DNA of 64,000 nt from Zonotrichia leucophrys gambelii (GCF_028769735.1 NC_088174.1:3183501-3247500), one strand, 5' to 3'. Counted from the stretch's first letter, positions 40,504 through 52,136 are shown. Translations and numbers: made by a program. Notes: generated from the sequence alone by a model not told the origin.

Positions 40504-41014
40504 TCTTTGCCATAGCTCCAGCCCAGCCCCACCATGAGCTCCACCTCTACAGCTGCTCTCCCATCCCAACCCCACAGTTATTTCAGCTCCAGCCTCACAA
40601 GCTTTACTTCACTGCCACCTCAGTTTCCACTCCAGCTCCCCACTGCTGTCAGGTGAAGCTGCTCCAGGTCCTTGGCAGCATCTTCATTTTATCTCCAGTC
40701 CTTCAGTCCCTACCCTGGCCCTGTCCCACAGGGGTTTCACCCCCAGCCATGCCATGTTTATGTCTTGCCAGCTGTGCTGCCTCAGCTCCAGCTCCTCAGC
40801 TTCCCTCTGCCTGCAGCTAAAAGCTGCTCCTGGTTCTCACTGCAGCCCAGGGCTGTTAACAAGGACACAAACCCATCGCTGCCATTGCCACTTCAGTATC
40901 TCCATGGGCTGTCACACCCATCCCAAATGGGCTCTGCTAATGAGACCTGATCCCAAACACACACACCTTTCCATCTCACCCCAGCCAGCAACAGGGAACA
41001 GGACAAGGAACAGC
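40504..41014 (+). repeat. Large inverted repeat, left arm
   Basis: About 500 bp starting TCTTTGCC and containing CCACCATGAGCTCCACC and TCCAGGTCCTTGGCAGCATC. The reverse complement is present at 41502-42002. By eye the outer ~350 bp differ at only about two sites apart from an 8-nt indel near the outer end; more substitutions and small indels occur toward the inner end. The left arm is preceded by a diverged partial copy of its own sequence (both contain CCTCACAAGCTTTA, near 40418 and 40597). Confidence 0.93.
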
Positions 41015-41501
41015 CACTGTGCTCCCCTTGGGATGCCTTTTGCAGCTGCAGTGTGCCTGGAGCTCTGGGCTTTGTGGTTTTCAGAAGCCTAACCCTGGGT
41101 GCCACTGGAGGCTGGTGCAGAGCCTGTGTGGGGAGAGTTGTCCTTGGATGAGGAGTTTGCAGGATGTGGCCCAGTAGAGCTTGAAGTAATATTAAAAATA
41201 TAAGCAATAAAGTTGTTTTCTTCTGTTATTATGTTGCTTTTATGTTCCACTAATGTTTTGCAATAGAGTATTTTTATTGTATTTTTTTTATTCTTTTACT
41301 AGATGAGTAGTGTTTATGAAATAAAGGTTGTAGGACTGGGACCACAGGGAACATAAGGGCTTGGCACTGGAGGCAGACCCAAACCCACGTGGAGCTGAAA
41401 TAAATGTCACAGGGAAGGAGATGGAGCTGCCCAGGGGTGGGTTCCTGGGGCTCAGAACCAGCCCAAGGGCACATTTTGGGATGGGAAACCTTGGGCTCAG
41501 A
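41015..41501. other. Spacer (loop) of the large inverted repeat
   Basis: A 487-bp spacer with no obvious coding content. It includes AT-rich segments with AATAAA (near 41204 and, on the opposite strand, the TTTTTATT near 41270), so transcripts from either side could be polyadenylated in the loop. Confidence 0.7.
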
Positions 41502-42002
41502 GCTGTTCCTTGCCCCTGTTGCCATCTGGGGTGAGATGGAAAGGAGTGTGTGTTTGGGATCAGGTCTCATTAGCAGAGCCCATTTGGGATGGGTGTGACA
41601 GCGCATAGAGAAGTGTACTGAAGTGGCAATGGCAGTGACTGGTTTGTGTCCTTGTTAACAGCTCTGGGCTGCAGTGAGAACCAGGAGCAGCTTTTAGCTG
41701 CAGGCAGAGGGAAGCTGAGGAGCTGGAGCTGAGGCAGCACAGCTGGCAAGACATAAACATGGCATGGCTGGGGGTGAAACCCCTGTGGGACAGGGCCAGG
41801 GTAGGGACTGAAGGACTGGAGATAAAATGAAGATGCTGCCAAGGACCTGGAGCAGCTTCACCTGACAGCAGTGGGGAGCTGGAGTGGAAACTGAGGTGGC
41901 AGTGAAGTAAAGCTTGTGAGGCTGGAGCTGAAATAACTGTGGGGTTGGGATGGGAGAGCAGCTGTAGTGGTGGAGCTCATGGTGGGGCTGGGCTGGCAAA
42001 GA
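41502..42002 (-). repeat. Large inverted repeat, right arm
   Basis: Reverse-complement partner of 40504-41014. The outer end GGCAAAGA pairs with TCTTTGCC of the left arm. The arm ends where CAAGGAACAGC-type sequence diverges at the inner side. Confidence 0.93.
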
Positions 42003-42009
42003 AAGGCGA

Positions 42010-42260
42010 GGGGTGCAGGGAAGGCAAGGGAAGAATATGTGAGGTAAGGCAAGGCAGCTATCACACCTTCCCTTGCCTTTTCCACCTCTCCCGTGCCTTT
42101 CCCTCCCCATCCTTGCCTTTTCCCCCTCTCCCTTGCCTTGTTTTTCTCACCCATCCCTCGCCTCTCCCATCCCTGGTTGATGCCGCCACCTCGCGGCCGC
42201 GTTCCCCCTCCCCGGGCTCACATTTTGTGTGTCCTGCCGGGAAATAAATCCCGGGGCCCT
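42010..42260. repeat. Pyrimidine-rich minisatellite and GC-rich patch
   Basis: Imperfect repeats of a CTTGCCTTTTCC-like unit fill about 42065-42175. A 13-bp perfect inverted repeat AAGGCAAGGGAAG / CTTCCCTTGCCTT flanks the start. Beyond it is a short CpG-dense segment with CTCGCGGCCGCG (NotI-type site) and CCCGGG palindromes at 42180-42260. It directly abuts the right arm of the inverted repeat. Confidence 0.65.
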
Positions 42261-44516
42261 TCCCTCGCTCCAGGGCTGTCCCCCTGCTCCTTCTTCCCCC
42301 TGTGACCAGTCTGCCTGGAAGATAACTCCAAACCCCACTTCAAACCCTGCGGGAAGTGCTGCCTTGTCTTTTTAGAATTTTTTCCTCTCATTGTGGTTAA
42401 GGTAGTTGGGGGATAAAGCCTGCTCTGTACACATTCAGCCTCTGTTACAGCTGTAGACCGGGGAAAAGCACAGCCCCTTCGGTGAGTTTTGTTTTAGGGA
42501 TTGTCTTCCTTTAACTCAGTGCTAGCAAGCCACCAGTCCGGGACTGATCCCTTACTCCTCATGTCATTTATGCTTTAGGACAAAGCAGGAAGGAACCTGT
42601 CATCAAAATTCCACAATGTGAAGGATGAGCAATCCAGGTTCAAAATGCTGTTGTTGAGCAAAATCAGGCATGACTGGACACACAGCTCTGAAAATTTTCA
42701 GTGAATCTTGCTTAGTTTTCAGATTTCTTGGGCTTTTCTTTATTCAAACTGCTTAAATTAGAAAGGGTAAACATGTAGAATTTAAGTTGAATCTCTGCTG
42801 GAAACCACCTCATGCTTTATTAATAAATTGAAATTAGGTGAATAATAGATGAACATGTCTCTGGTGGGACACAAGAACCTGGCAGTGGGGTGTGTGTGCA
42901 AGGTGACGGGCAGGAATTTCTGAAGGTGTGATGGGCTCTGAGCTCAAGGTGCTGAACATGCAGATGTGTAAAAGAAAAGAAAGAAAAAGAAGAAAGAAAA
43001 AAAAAGAAAGAAAGAAAACCTTGTGAAGGAGCAATTTCTGGTGGTTCCTTGCACTGTGGTGTCTCTTTACAAACCAGGCTGGCTCTGGTTTGCTGCTGAG
43101 GGTGCAGGAGGAGTCAGGTTTGGAAAGCAGCAAGTCTGTGGTGGGGCACTGCTCAGGGAGTGCCTGCAGGCTGTGCAGGAGAGCAGTGACAAAACTGGGG
43201 ACACCAGGAGATGCAGCACAGTCATGGATGGAAACAGTCCAGAGCAGGTGACACATCCATCAAGGAGGCTAAAGGCTGCAGGGTGCATTCAAGGATTTCA
43301 GGTACGATGGTGTAAGGTTAAATGGTTCACAATAACTGAGACCTCTTTTCCAGTGTTTTTCTTTTCCATTAGTTGCCATCTGTGTAGCTCATCTTGCTGC
43401 CCGTCCAAAGGAATTTCTGTTTCTGACAAGACTTCCAGCAGGAGCTCCTCCTCAGCCCAGACAAATCCCATCCAGCTCTTGGATTACACCGCTCACATCA
43501 AAAACTTCTCATGGTTTTGTTCTGCACTGGATCAAAGCACAGGCAGCTACTGCAAGAACACTTCTTATAAGCTGTGAATATTATTGTCAGCTCAGAGAGT
43601 GGAATTTTGTTGTGCTCTTGTGGGAGTTTTCATGTTCTTCCCTCAGCTGTTCAAATGAATCACGGTGTGCGTGTAATGTACAGGCATCAGCTTTTTATTA
43701 TGATTTGAACTCTGGGCTACTTACTCAATCAGGAATTGGAAACACATGGCTTTAGTTTGTAAGGCATTTTTACTCATGAAATGGTAAAACTGTAGTGGCA
43801 GCTTCCAGGGACTTTGAGTCCAAATTTCAGTGTGAGTTCTAAAGGAATTGGGGTAAAAGAGCAAATAGTCCTGCGGTGAACCTTGCAGTACAGAAATTTG
43901 TGATACTGCTTAATCATCTTCAGAGTAGTTTGTGGATGTAACTCATCCCCTGAGGTCCAATCTCCTCTAGGAAATTTGCTCAATAATAATGTTGAGGGGA
44001 AGGAACAAACCTATTTGTAAACTTAGACCAGTTATACTAAAATGAGGATTAAATGGAGGAAGAAAACTGGGGAGAATATATAAAACTATGGTACAGATGA
44101 AATTTTGTAATGCATTTGGAAATGGTGCTTGTTCAAAAATTTACTAAAATACAAATGAAAGCCACATAATGGCAAAATAAAGGTATTATAGTCCTCAAAT
44201 CAGAAAAAAAAAATGAAGTCAAATTAACCCAGCTGTTTAGGATTTACCCAAGAGGAAATTGAGGCTGAGCAAAGTATGGAGAGAAGCTTGTTTTTCCAAA
44301 ACCATTTCTTGTTGAGAATTTCTTTGTGTCCTGCTTTTTATTTTGCTACAGCACCAAGAAATGTATTATTTTCTGTGTCCTAAACTTTGTTACCCCCATG
44401 AAGTGATACCAATTCCTTTACTAGGACAGAGAGAAAAGAATGAGTGCTGTGCAGTCTAATAAGGAATGTAAATTTTTTTTTTTTCACGGTGCACATTAAT
44501 CTGCTTCTTTCCCTAC
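42261..44516. other. Intergenic sequence with a purine tract
   Basis: Mostly unique. A simple A/G tract (AAAGAAAG-type) lies at 42967-43018. A 184-codon plus frame starts at 43023 just after that tract, has no recognisable domain, and is probably chance. No other feature was seen. Confidence 0.5.
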
Positions 44517-44542
44517 AAAAAAAAAAAAAAAAAAAAAAAAAA
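44517..44542. repeat. (A)26 homopolymer
   Basis: A run of 26 A. The preceding sequence shows no recognisable retrocopy, and avian CR1 elements do not end in poly(A), so it is most simply a mononucleotide microsatellite. Confidence 0.85.
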
Positions 44543-44817
44543 CAACCCAAAAATTAAAGATCCAAACAAACCCTGCAACTCTTGCCAAACAGCCTGGCCT
44601 TATCTCCTTCTTTAAGAGTTCATTCACAGTTCCAGCCACAGCCACACTGATGGTTTGTGTGTCAGGAGCGCACGAGCCTCTGCACTTCTGGTCAGCTCGG
44701 AGCTTTCCCTGGGACATCCCTGGAAGAGTTATCCCAACACACACACACCCCTAGAGATGTGATTGTGGTACAGCCCAGAGAATTCCACGTTTAGAAGCCG
44801 AGGGATCACTGTTTGCA

Positions 44818-44873
44818 GGAGCTGCTTTGGAGTTGGATGTGCCCCAGCAGCAGCAGCGTCTGACCCCAGCCAG
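44818..44873 (+). other. Candidate noncoding exon (weak)
   Basis: The sequence GAGCTGCTTTGG to CCCAGCCAG is bounded by TGTTTGCAG and a near-consensus donor GTGAGTGCC. It lies 8 kb upstream of the CAPN6 start-codon exon on the same strand. It could be a CAPN6 5' UTR exon, but isolated splice-site pairs arise by chance. Confidence 0.2.
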
Positions 44874-46461
44874 GTGAGTGCCTGACCAGTGTTTACTGAT
44901 TAACACCTTTGTCACCAGGAATGGAAACTCTGTGTGAACACAGGGAGAAAATGCCTTGGATTACTTCAGTTTGTTTAATATATAGTTCTTTCAGAAAGTC
45001 ACATTTCTTTCAGAAAGTCACAGCTCTGTGCCAACTCTGAGCCAAATTTATTGCAGGATTTATTACTAAAGCGTGGGTGCTCTCCTTTCTTCTGGGATAA
45101 CCAGTTCTACTCTTCTCTCTACAGGCATCCTTTGCAGTTATTCCAAAGAAAGGGGCCAGGCTGAGAAAGTGTGGTTTGATCTCTGCTCATATAATTCCAT
45201 TTGCCACCCTGTCTCTGATCTTCCAAAATATTGTCAGTTCTCTCCGTGGATTCTTTCACTGTGAAATTCAAGGGGGTTTTCGTGTGTTTTTTTTTTTTTT
45301 TACTTTATTTCCTTGTTCTTGTGAAGGAGAGATTTTTATACTGTATCTAAAATAATTGATAAGTGGGTATATAAAATAATGGAGTGGCCTGATAAGGAGT
45401 TACTGATTAATTTGCAATCTCTTTTTACCCTCTTTATTTAAACTAACTTTTATGAAAAGGCAGAATGGAGAGCTACTGGAATTCTGAAGAAAGCTGTTTC
45501 CAGTGGTTTCAGCACAAAACCTTGGCTTGAATGAATTAAGTGACAATGCTGTTTGCATTTTCTTCAGAGCTTTTTATAGATCACTTGATTGGATTAAGGT
45601 TAATTGTAACCATTGCCATAGTAGATGGTAATAGAACTTTTTAAAAAATTCTAACTGGAATTGTACCTCTCTGATATTAACTGAAAATATGTCTGATTTT
45701 GAGGCTATACTAGAAGCCACTGAAGGACAAGGTTTCTTAAAACATGAGGACACCTGTGCAATTTGGAAAATCCTGAAAGGAGCCATAGGTTTTGTCTCTG
45801 CTTGCAGTGATCTTTAAGAATTTCAGGGTTTTGTTGGAGGTTTCACCTGGAAGTCAGGTGGAGGCACAAGTCTGCTCTGATGATTTAAACTCATTGCTTT
45901 TTAAATCTTTGCCCTTGCCTGAGGGGAGAGCGAGCAGTTCAAGTGTTTCAGCTGCTGTGGATAAACTCCCATGGGAAAGGGAAGGAGGGGAGAGACGGAG
46001 TCCAGCCAGAGTTTATCCCCTCTGAGTGTGTTCTGCCAGGGCTTTGAATGGCTTTGACCATGAAGTCAGCATTGTACTGCTGAACAATCACAGGTGTATA
46101 TTGATATCACTCTGTTCTCAAGCTGAAAAGATCCCACACCCCCTGACCATCAGCCAGCCCTACAAATTTGGGGTGTTTCTGCTCCTGCCAGGTGCAGCTG
46201 CTCCCCCTTGGGCACACTCACCTGCGAGGGCAGCTTTCCTCAGCAGCTCTTTTCTTCTGTACTCCCATCATGAAGGGTCAGAATGAGTTTGCACTTTATC
46301 TCACCGAGAACTGGAGAGATGGAGAGAGAACAAGCTGTGAAAATCAGTTCTTGGCAGAGCTCCTGCTCCACTCCTGGGCTTAGGAAATGTCAGCTTGGTC
46401 CTGACCCAGCACCCACCCTCTGCAGTGCAGTCTGAGTTCTGACCCCCAGAATTCTGAAGTA
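44874..46461. other. Intergenic sequence, nothing recognised
   Basis: AT-rich unique sequence with chance open frames. No repeat or gene was recognised. Confidence 0.5.
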
Positions 46462-46467
46462 CCACAC

Positions 46468-46836
46468 TGTGATGGTGTTCACAGGGGTTCTGGCATGAGG
46501 GAAGAGATGAGGATCTGACTCCACGTTTCAGAAGGCTGATTTATTATTTTATGATATATATTACATTAAAACTATACTAAAAGAATAGAAGAAAGGATTT
46601 CATCAGAAGGCTGGCTAAGAATAAAATAGAAAATAGAATGATAACAAAAGTTTGTGGCTCGGCTCTCTGTCCAAGCCAACTGACTGTGATTGGCCATTAA
46701 TTATGAACAACCAACATGAGCCAATCACAGATGCACCTGTTGCATTCCACAGCAGCAGATAACCATTGTTTACATTTTGTTCCTGAGGAGGAAAAAATCC
46801 TAAAGAAAGGATTTTTCATAAAAGATGTCTGCGACA
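46468..46836 (-). mobile_element. Solo LTR, family A copy 6 (ERVK-like)
   Basis: A 369-bp element with a perfect 6-bp target-site duplication CCACAC (46462-46467 and 46837-46842). It is shorter than the other copies because a CCTCTCAGCTTCTCAGG-like segment present in them near the minus-sense 5' end is deleted. Confidence 0.92.
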
Positions 46837-46842
46837 CCACAC

Positions 46843-48128
46843 AACCTCTCCTATCCTAGTGAGATGTGAAAGAAGAACCTGGTTAAGCACTGTGCTGTTG
46901 CAGTACAAATGTTGTAATTAATTTTATTGTGGAAAAACTTTGGTTGATAGCCTGTTGATTCTGCCAGGCCGTGATGCTGTCTGTGAAAGCAAACAGCTTG
47001 TGGGCTGTCCAGTTGCTCTCCCCCACATTCCTGCTCAGAAGTGATAGGATATGGGCTGGGATACTCCCAGATGAAAATACGTGGTTTTCTTTCTCAATTT
47101 TCAGCATGGCAAAACTGCACGGCAGAACAGGGTTGGCATGGTCCTGTTTCTGCAAGAAGGCAAATGCTTGTGTCTCCTTCCCATAGCTAATTCTTGAGCT
47201 GAGCTAACAGAGAAACCTTCTTTATATGCCTATAAAAGTCCTGAGTTACAGAGGCTGTAATCAAACTAACCCTGTTTTGTTGGAAAACCCAAATACTGCA
47301 TGAAAGAAGGGCTAATACTGCATAATCATGGCATTCCCAGAGCACACAATGAACTTGGTGTTTCACCCAGTCAGGGAGAGCACTGCCATCCAAAACTGCT
47401 GAGAACCCTGGATCACAGTCATTTGTACTGGACAGGGGGCTATTAAATTATCCTGTGCAGCAAATTTGATCAACATTGAATATATTCTTACTAATACAAT
47501 TGCACATCCACACAACACGGATCTAACACTGACTTTATACATTTTTATTGGCTTATGCAGAGGAAGACAGGAGATCCAGTCCAGCAGAAAGCCTCCCAGT
47601 TAATGTCGGGCTGTTTAAAGAATTTGGATGAGTAAATTTCTCTAGAAGAGATGCTTTTACAGCAGCAGTAGCAGTGGAATAGCCAAAATCATGAAACCAC
47701 AATGTTTATGAAGTGGAAGACTTTCAACTGCTTTAAGTTCCCCTGCACTTAATACAGATTTGCAAAGTCACTGTGTTGTAAGGACCTGTGATCACTCTGC
47801 ACAGCAAGAAAGAGCAATAACCTTTTCCAGCTGGAGATCTGGAAGTTCCTTTAATTAGTTTAACAGAAACCCAGTTCAGAGTAATTTAAAGCTTTTGGCT
47901 GCAGGGCTGCTTTTTTGGAGGCATTCACTGGTTTGATTGTTCTGAAGCAAACTCTGGAGACAGAGATGTTTGGGAAAATACAAAACTATATTTGCAAACA
48001 GTGAAATACTTGAGTCCCTGTTTTGCTCTCATGTTCCAAACAGTGGCTTTGAGGTTTGCTGAGAAGTCAGTGTTGAAGGAGCAGAGTTTGGAGCTGGGAT
48101 GTTTTTGTGTGCTGTCAAGACAGGCACA
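46843..48128. other. Intergenic sequence, nothing recognised
   Basis: Unique AT-rich sequence with chance open frames on both strands. I see no repeat, exon or RNA gene. Confidence 0.5.
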
Positions 48129-48134
48129 CAACTG

Positions 48135-48920
48135 TGTCACAGACATAGTTTATGGAAAATCCTTTCCTTAGGATTTTTTCCTCCTGAGAAGCTGAGAGGC
48201 CTCAGGAACAAAATGTAAACAATTATTATCTGCCGCTGTGTAATGCAACAGGTGCATCTGTGATTGGTCTCATGTGGATGTTTCTAATTAATGGCCAATC
48301 ACAGTCAGCTGGCTTGGACAGAGTCTGAGACAGCTGCCTTTGTTATCATTCTTTCTGATTCTCTTAGCTTAGCTAGCCTTCTGAGGAGAACCTTTTCTTC
48401 TATTCTTTTAGTATAGTTTTAATGTAATATATATCATAAAATAATAAATCAAGGCTTCTGAAACATGGAGTCAGATCCTCGTCTCTTCTGTGATGGTGAT
48501 CACAGGGGTTCTTGGATGAGGGAAGAGATGAGAATGTTGACTCTATGTTTCAGAAGGCTTGATTTATTATTTTATGATATATGTATATTACATTATAACT
48601 ATACTAAAGAATAGAAAGAAGAGTTTCTTCTCAGAAGGCTAAGCTAAGAATAGAATAGAAAAGAATGATAACAAAAGGCAGCTCGCTCAGACTCTGTCTG
48701 AGATTGCTCGGCCTTGATTGGCCATTAAGTATAAACATCTAAGATGGGCCAATCAAACCTGCAACCTGTTGCATTCCACAGCAGCAGATATCTATTGTTT
48801 ACATTTTGTTTCTGAGGCCTCAGCTTCTCAGAAGAGAAAAAAATCTTGAGAAAAGATTTTCACAAAAAGATGTCTATGACACTCTTCCTTCAACATAAGA
48901 CCCCTGTGAACACCATCACA
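48135..48920 (+). mobile_element. Solo LTR, family A copy 7, split by copy 8
   Basis: A plus-sense family-A LTR starting TGTCACAG and ending CATCACA. Its flanks CAACTG (48129-48134) and CAATTG (48921-48926) match at five of six bases. Its own sequence is 48135-48488 plus about 48888-48920. The middle is copy 8 of the same family in opposite orientation. Confidence 0.92.
48489..48881 (-). mobile_element. Solo LTR, family A copy 8, nested inside copy 7
   Basis: A 393-bp minus-sense family-A LTR with a perfect 6-bp target-site duplication CTCTTC (48483-48488 and 48882-48887) that lies within copy 7. It therefore inserted after copy 7. Together the two form ~350-bp inverted arms with almost no spacer. 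Confidence 0.94.
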
Positions 48921-49033
48921 CAATTGCAGGTACAAAAGAGAAACCTGAGAACCAGGTGTGGCTGTTAGTCTTGCTAAGGTGACAACTTGGTACTTGCAAA
49001 TGGACAATAATCCTCAAACTGGGTTTGTACAAT

Positions 49034-49415
49034 AACAGAATGCTTTGGGTTGGAAAGCTCATCTCATCCCACCACCCTGGGCAGGGATATCTTCCAGCCT
49101 GCTCAAAGTCCAGTCCAGCCTGGCCTTGAACACTTCCTGGGATGGGGAGTCCACAGCTTCCCTGAGCAACCTGTGCCAGTTCTCAGGAAAGAATTTCTTC
49201 CTGGTGTCCTAATCTAAACCTCCCCTCTTTCAATTTAAAACCACTTCCTCTTGTCCTATCACTCTCTGCCCATGTGAAAAGTTGCTCTCCCTCTTTTTCC
49301 TAAACTCCCTTTAGGAACTGAAAGGCTGCTCTAAGGTTTCCCTGGAGCCTTCTCTTCTGCAGGCTGAGGCACCCCAGCTCTCTCAGCCTGGGAGGCTGCC
49401 CCAGAGCATGGAATA
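49034..49415 (-). mobile_element. CR1 LINE 3' fragment
   Basis: This is the reverse complement of a CR1 3' end. It starts ACAGAATGCTTTGGGTTGG and continues through CAGCCTGGCCTTGAACACTT and CTTCCTCTTGTCCTATCACT, all typical of bird CR1 3' regions. It is 5'-truncated, with no coding sequence left. Confidence 0.9.
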
Positions 49416-51124
49416 TGCTGAGTGCATCATTCCTGGCATCCCTCCATGGCCTTCCCAGGCAGGGGCTCCTCAACCAGCAGGAATGTGGGCCTGAACTCAG
49501 GATTCTCAGGAAGAAGCAGTTTCATTTTCATGTTTTGTCCAACTGTGACCTTAAATCCTGCCTGGAAATGCACTTTGCCCTTTTAGTCCTGGTGCTGTGC
49601 ATGGAAATTCCTTGGAGTCCTGCAGCTGGAGCAGCAAAGTGGGGTGTGTGATAGAATTTATGTGTTACAACACACCAAGCCTCCTCCTTGCAGAGAGTTT
49701 CGTCTGGTGCCAAGGGCCCTCTGCAGCTGCTTGGATTTGGGGCTGAAACTGCTGGGTTTGGTTAGGAAAAACCCAGCCCTGCTGTTCCTAAGCCCCTTGG
49801 GCCAGGATGGGAGTGGGAGGGATGGCTGGGCTTAGCAGCTGCAATAACTGCTCTGCCTGGGTTTTTACCCTGCATGTCACTTGGTCACACAGAGTAACCA
49901 AACTGGGATGAGAGGAGGTGAATTCTGTTCAGGTTCGTGTGTTTATTGCATGAATTCAAGGATAAGGAGGGTGTAGTTCTCCCTCACACGCCTGTCTGGA
50001 CAGTCAGTGCTGTTTGTTTGGATCTCCTGTGCAGCAGCTGGGGGAGAGAAAGGTTAAGACAGGGAAATGTGAGTGTAAAGAAACACTGTTGGGAAGTTTA
50101 ACACTCAAAGCTTACCTTAATGCTTTGGTGAATATCTGGAATTCAAGTGAATGTCCCTTTAATTTATGGCTGCTGCTAAGGCCAGGAGCTGCTATTTGCC
50201 CAGTGCTGAATGGGATTTAGCTGTGCTCTGGCTGGCTCTGGCAGAGGAATCATCTCCGAGAATAATAAACTGTAAGTAAAACTGAGATTGTTCTGTGGTC
50301 AGGCTGAAGAGGGGACTCTGCACCAGCTCCACTTCACTCTTCTGCTGAATGCCTTTTCCTAATCAAAATGGGAAATTCTCTGGAAAAACAGAGAGGCAGA
50401 GAAGGACTTAAAAGCTGTGAGGCTGAAAGCTCAGTAAGGTGAGACCTACCATACTTCTGCTGATACCCCAGAGGATTGGGTGACCTGTACAGCTCTTCAA
50501 CGTTTTTCCCCTTCCTTTTCTCCTCTGTCCCTTCTCTCTGCAGAACCACAGTGTCTCTGGGCTGGGGTACAGTATTTTTAGGGCTGTGTTTCTTAGTCCA
50601 CTGTGCCCAGCTGATCTGTGTCACATGGCAGAGTAGCTGCCAAGCCCTGCAGTGTTTCCTCAGCGCTGCAAGGTTGGAGTGCCAGCTGAGCCAGGGTAAA
50701 GCTGTGGGTGTGGAGCAGGGGATGCTCTGCTACCCGGTGCCCCAGCTGCAGGAAGGAGTGTTCTTCTTAGTTTGGGAGCTTCAGTCATCAACTGAGAATG
50801 GAGTGTTAATCCTGGAAGGACTCACGTTCCTGTCTGGCAGATAGGTGGGGAGAAAGGGCTGGGGATGAGGTCATGAAAGACCTGTCTCAATGAATTAGGC
50901 AGTGACAGAAACCTCATCACCCAGGGGCTATTTTAAAAGCAAATAGGCTTGGTTTAGAATGTTAGATAGCTCATGGGGAATTTTTAATGATCGAGAATGC
51001 CAGTTATCATGAAATAATCTATATCCCACCCAAATTAGTCAGACTATTTTGTTGTGGTCCCTGAGGTACCTCTGTAAGATTGACGAGTTGTTCTACACTT
51101 GAATTTGAAGAACTGGTTTATGGG
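49416..51124. other. Intergenic sequence, nothing recognised
   Basis: Unique sequence with several open frames up to 122 codons (50476-50844, plus strand). None resembles a known protein to me. No regulatory element is clear. Confidence 0.5.
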
Positions 51125-51130
51125 GAGAAG

Positions 51131-51516
51131 TGTGATGGTGTTCACAGGGGTTCTTGGAAGAGGTAAGAGACGAGGATCTGACTCCATATTTCAGAAGGCT
51201 GATTTATTATTTTATTATATATATTACATTAAAACTATACTAAAGAATAGAAGAAAGGGTTTCATCAGAAGGCTAGCTAAGCTAAGAATAGAATCAGAAA
51301 GAAGGATAACAAAGGCTTCTGTCTCGGACAGAGAGTCTAAGCTAGCTAACTGTGATTGGCCATTAATTAGAAACAACTCTGAGACCAATCACAGATGCAC
51401 CTGTTGCATTCCACAGCAGCAGATAACCATTGTTTACATTTTGTTCCTGAGGCCTCTCAACTTCTCAGGAGGAAAAATCCTAAGGAAAGGATTTTCATAA
51501 AAAGATGTCTGTGACA
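51131..51516 (-). mobile_element. Solo LTR, family A copy 9 (ERVK-like)
   Basis: A 386-bp element. The flanks GAGAAG (51125-51130) and GGGAAG (51517-51522) match at five of six bases. It is minus sense, about 1.4 kb upstream of the CAPN6 start-codon exon. Confidence 0.9.
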
Positions 51517-51615
51517 GGGAAGCAAATCTATTTGCCCTGTCTTGGGAAGCCACCTGCCAAGTGAGAAGCCTTGAGAGTTTTTATTGAGGGAGATAATTAA
51601 GCAGAAAGCAATGGA

Positions 51616-51762
51616 GTCACAAAATGGCTTTGATGGAGATGATCTCAAAGCCCATCCAGTCCCACTCCTGCCTTGGGCAGGGACACGGTCCACTATCCCA
51701 GGTTGCTCCAAGCTCCATCCAGCCTGGCCTGGGACATTCCCAGGGATGGGGCACCCACAAAG
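51616..51762 (-). mobile_element. CR1 LINE 3' fragment (short)
   Basis: A reverse-complement CR1 3' fragment. It has AAGCCCATCCAGTCCCACTC, CTTGGGCAGGGACACGGTCC and CCAGCCTGGCCTGGGACATT as diagnostic strings, and is only about 147 bp. Confidence 0.85.
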
Positions 51763-52049
51763 CGCTTTCACTCACAAGAACAAAGACCACGATAAATTTG
51801 ACATTTCCAAGTGTTCCTCATTACTCTTCTGTATTTCTCTTCCTGTGCTCACTTACACACCTGCAAAAGCTTGGTTTAGTTTCCTGCAGATTTGTGGAAT
51901 CTCATCCAATTTGTGCTGCAGGTGGCTCAAGGAGCACCAGCTGAGCTCCCTGCAGCTGGACACAGCGGGTGGCTGCCAGGACCATGTGGTGCCATGCTCC
52001 AGACCAGGATGTTGGTTAATTCAGCCTGCATTTGTTTTTGTTGCTGTAG

Positions 52050-52136
52050 GCAAGGAAGGGGAGATACATCTCTAACTCCAGCCTGTGTCCAGAAGGAAGA
52101 GGAAAGGAACTGACACACAGGACCTTTCCAAACAGG
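52050..52136 (+). other. Candidate CAPN6 5' noncoding exon
   Basis: An 87-nt segment lies between a good acceptor (TTTGTTTTTGTTGCTGTAG) and a consensus donor (AACAGG|GTAAGC), 0.8 kb upstream of the start-codon exon. That exon begins with only three UTR bases (AAG) after an acceptor-like AG, so an upstream noncoding exon must exist if that acceptor is used. This segment is the best nearby candidate, but it is inferred from splice signals only. Confidence 0.35.

Noticed and set aside
40401..42110. Matching 139- and 138-codon frames on opposite strands
   Set aside because: They are the same frame read from the two arms of the large inverted repeat. The Pro/Ser/Cys-rich translation has no domain, so the structure, not a protein, is the signal.
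43023..43577. 184-codon plus-strand open frame after a purine tract
   Set aside because: The translation has no recognisable motif, and an internal CAG|GTACGA is only a chance donor-like string.
44517..44542. Poly(A) as the tail of a processed pseudogene
   Set aside because: Upstream sequence has no recognisable coding remnant and no direct repeats were found around it. A simple A-run is the easier explanation.
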